Shown here: positions 63,790-64,000 of the stretch, piece after piece
Numbering within the stretch: the first letter of the stretch is position 1
Layout: the number at the start of each line of letters is the position of its first letter
From: Janthinobacterium sp. J1-1
GTDB taxonomy: Bacteria > Pseudomonadota > Gammaproteobacteria > Burkholderiales > Burkholderiaceae_D
Direction: 5' to 3'
DNA length: 64,000 nucleotides
NCBI RefSeq assembly: GCF_030944405.1
Contig: NZ_CP132339.1
Coordinates: 6,386,001-6,450,000 of the forward strand
Made by a program: the position numbers and the translations under genes
The notes under the pieces: generated by a model
Database searches by the model: none
What the model was told of the DNA's origin: nothing
Seen by the model: the letters and a program-made list of their open reading frames with translations, nothing else

Positions 63790-63819
63790 TTATACACAAT
63801 TCCTGTTTATGTGTATGAT
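63790..63819 (+). promoter_or_regulatory. hicA promoter with inverted repeat
   Basis: ATACACA (63792-63798) and TGTGTAT (63810-63816) form an inverted pair over a TATGAT box at 63814-63819; TTATAC lies 18 bases upstream of it. Suits autorepression by a HicB antitoxin. Confidence 0.5.
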
Positions 63820-63845
63820 GACCTGCAACTGCAGTCGGGAGGCAC

Positions 63846-64000
63846 ATGAACTCAAGTCAATTGATTCACATGCTGGAAGCAGATGGATGGCGAGTAGTAC
63901 GTATCAAGGGTAGTCATCATCACTTCAAACATCCTGAGAAACCAGGACTCGTCACTGTGCCGCATCCGAAGAAAGACCTGCCGATCGGCACGTGGAACAG
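63846..64000 (+). CDS. hicA: HicA toxin, partial (runs off window)
   Basis: At least 51 codons, cut by the window edge. The sequence begins MNSSQLIHMLEADGWRVVRI, then KGSHHHFKHPEKPGLVTVPHP, which is the HicA fold with the RNA-binding/catalytic His at the GSHHHF motif. HicA is an mRNA interferase of type II toxin-antitoxin systems. The ATG follows GGGAGG. A hicB antitoxin gene is expected directly downstream but is not in the window. Confidence 0.88.
   Translation, partial: MNSSQLIHMLEADGWRVVRIKGSHHHFKHPEKPGLVTVPHPKKDLPIGTWN

Noticed and set aside
1..64000. tRNA, rRNA, CRISPR arrays, insertion sequences and prophage
   Set aside because: No cloverleaf, rRNA-like sequence, regular direct repeat array, transposase or integrase was seen, although a tRNA-scan was not possible.

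Overview
The window is GC-rich and densely coded, and looks like a chromosomal segment of a free-living betaproteobacterium. The protein families and their style (two TonB receptors, T6SS modules, a PAS-rich hybrid kinase, isocitrate lyase of the ~526 aa type, pyrF of the 270 aa type) fit Oxalobacteraceae such as Janthinobacterium, Massilia or Duganella. That placement is an inference from content, not a database result.

Layout. (1) 1-11985 is mostly housekeeping and envelope genes: pyrF, a LemA/TPM trio, an SDR, VanZ, a lipoprotein, an M24-fold protein, a luciferase-like oxidoreductase, an MFS pump, a secreted M28 aminopeptidase and an HDOD protein. (2) 12056-17986 is a nucleoside-uptake locus: a four-gene BMP-type ABC importer on the minus strand, divergent from a Tsx-like outer-membrane channel. 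A secreted nucleoside hydrolase lies at 46439. (3) 18065-28109 is a type VI secretion module: tssF, tssG, vgrG, a DUF2169 adaptor, a DUF4150 PAAR-like tip, a 35-codon ORF, an Ntox15 (Tde-type) DNase effector and its GAD/DUF1851 (Tdi-type) immunity protein. An AT-rich tail follows with a VOC-like gene, an unknown gene and a small gene broken by an in-frame TAG. (4) 28220-37160 holds gluQ, a TonB receptor, a 1004 aa hybrid sensor kinase overlapping a class A beta-lactamase, a DUF695 gene and tam.

(5) 37238-45024, minus strand, is a second T6SS cargo module: VgrG, Tle3-type lipase, Tla3 adaptor, PAAR and a periplasmic protein that may be the immunity factor. (6) 45117-55234 carries a GAF kinase, nucleoside hydrolase, PHB-depolymerase-like esterase, TonB receptor, an alpha/beta hydrolase under a TetR regulator with matching operator palindromes, a Sel1-repeat protein and a SUKH-type protein. 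(7) 55434-64000 has an MHS-type transporter, a diguanylate cyclase, aceA with candidate operators, an HxlR-controlled NTF2/SDR/tautomerase/LysR cluster and the start of a HicA toxin gene cut by the window edge.

The main theme is inter-bacterial competition. Two VgrG-linked effector modules, a DNase and a lipase, face each other across ~10 kb, but only tssF and tssG of the T6SS core are in the window, so the rest of the machine must lie elsewhere. The AT-rich stretch from about 25.58 to 28.11 kb is the clearest sign of horizontal exchange.
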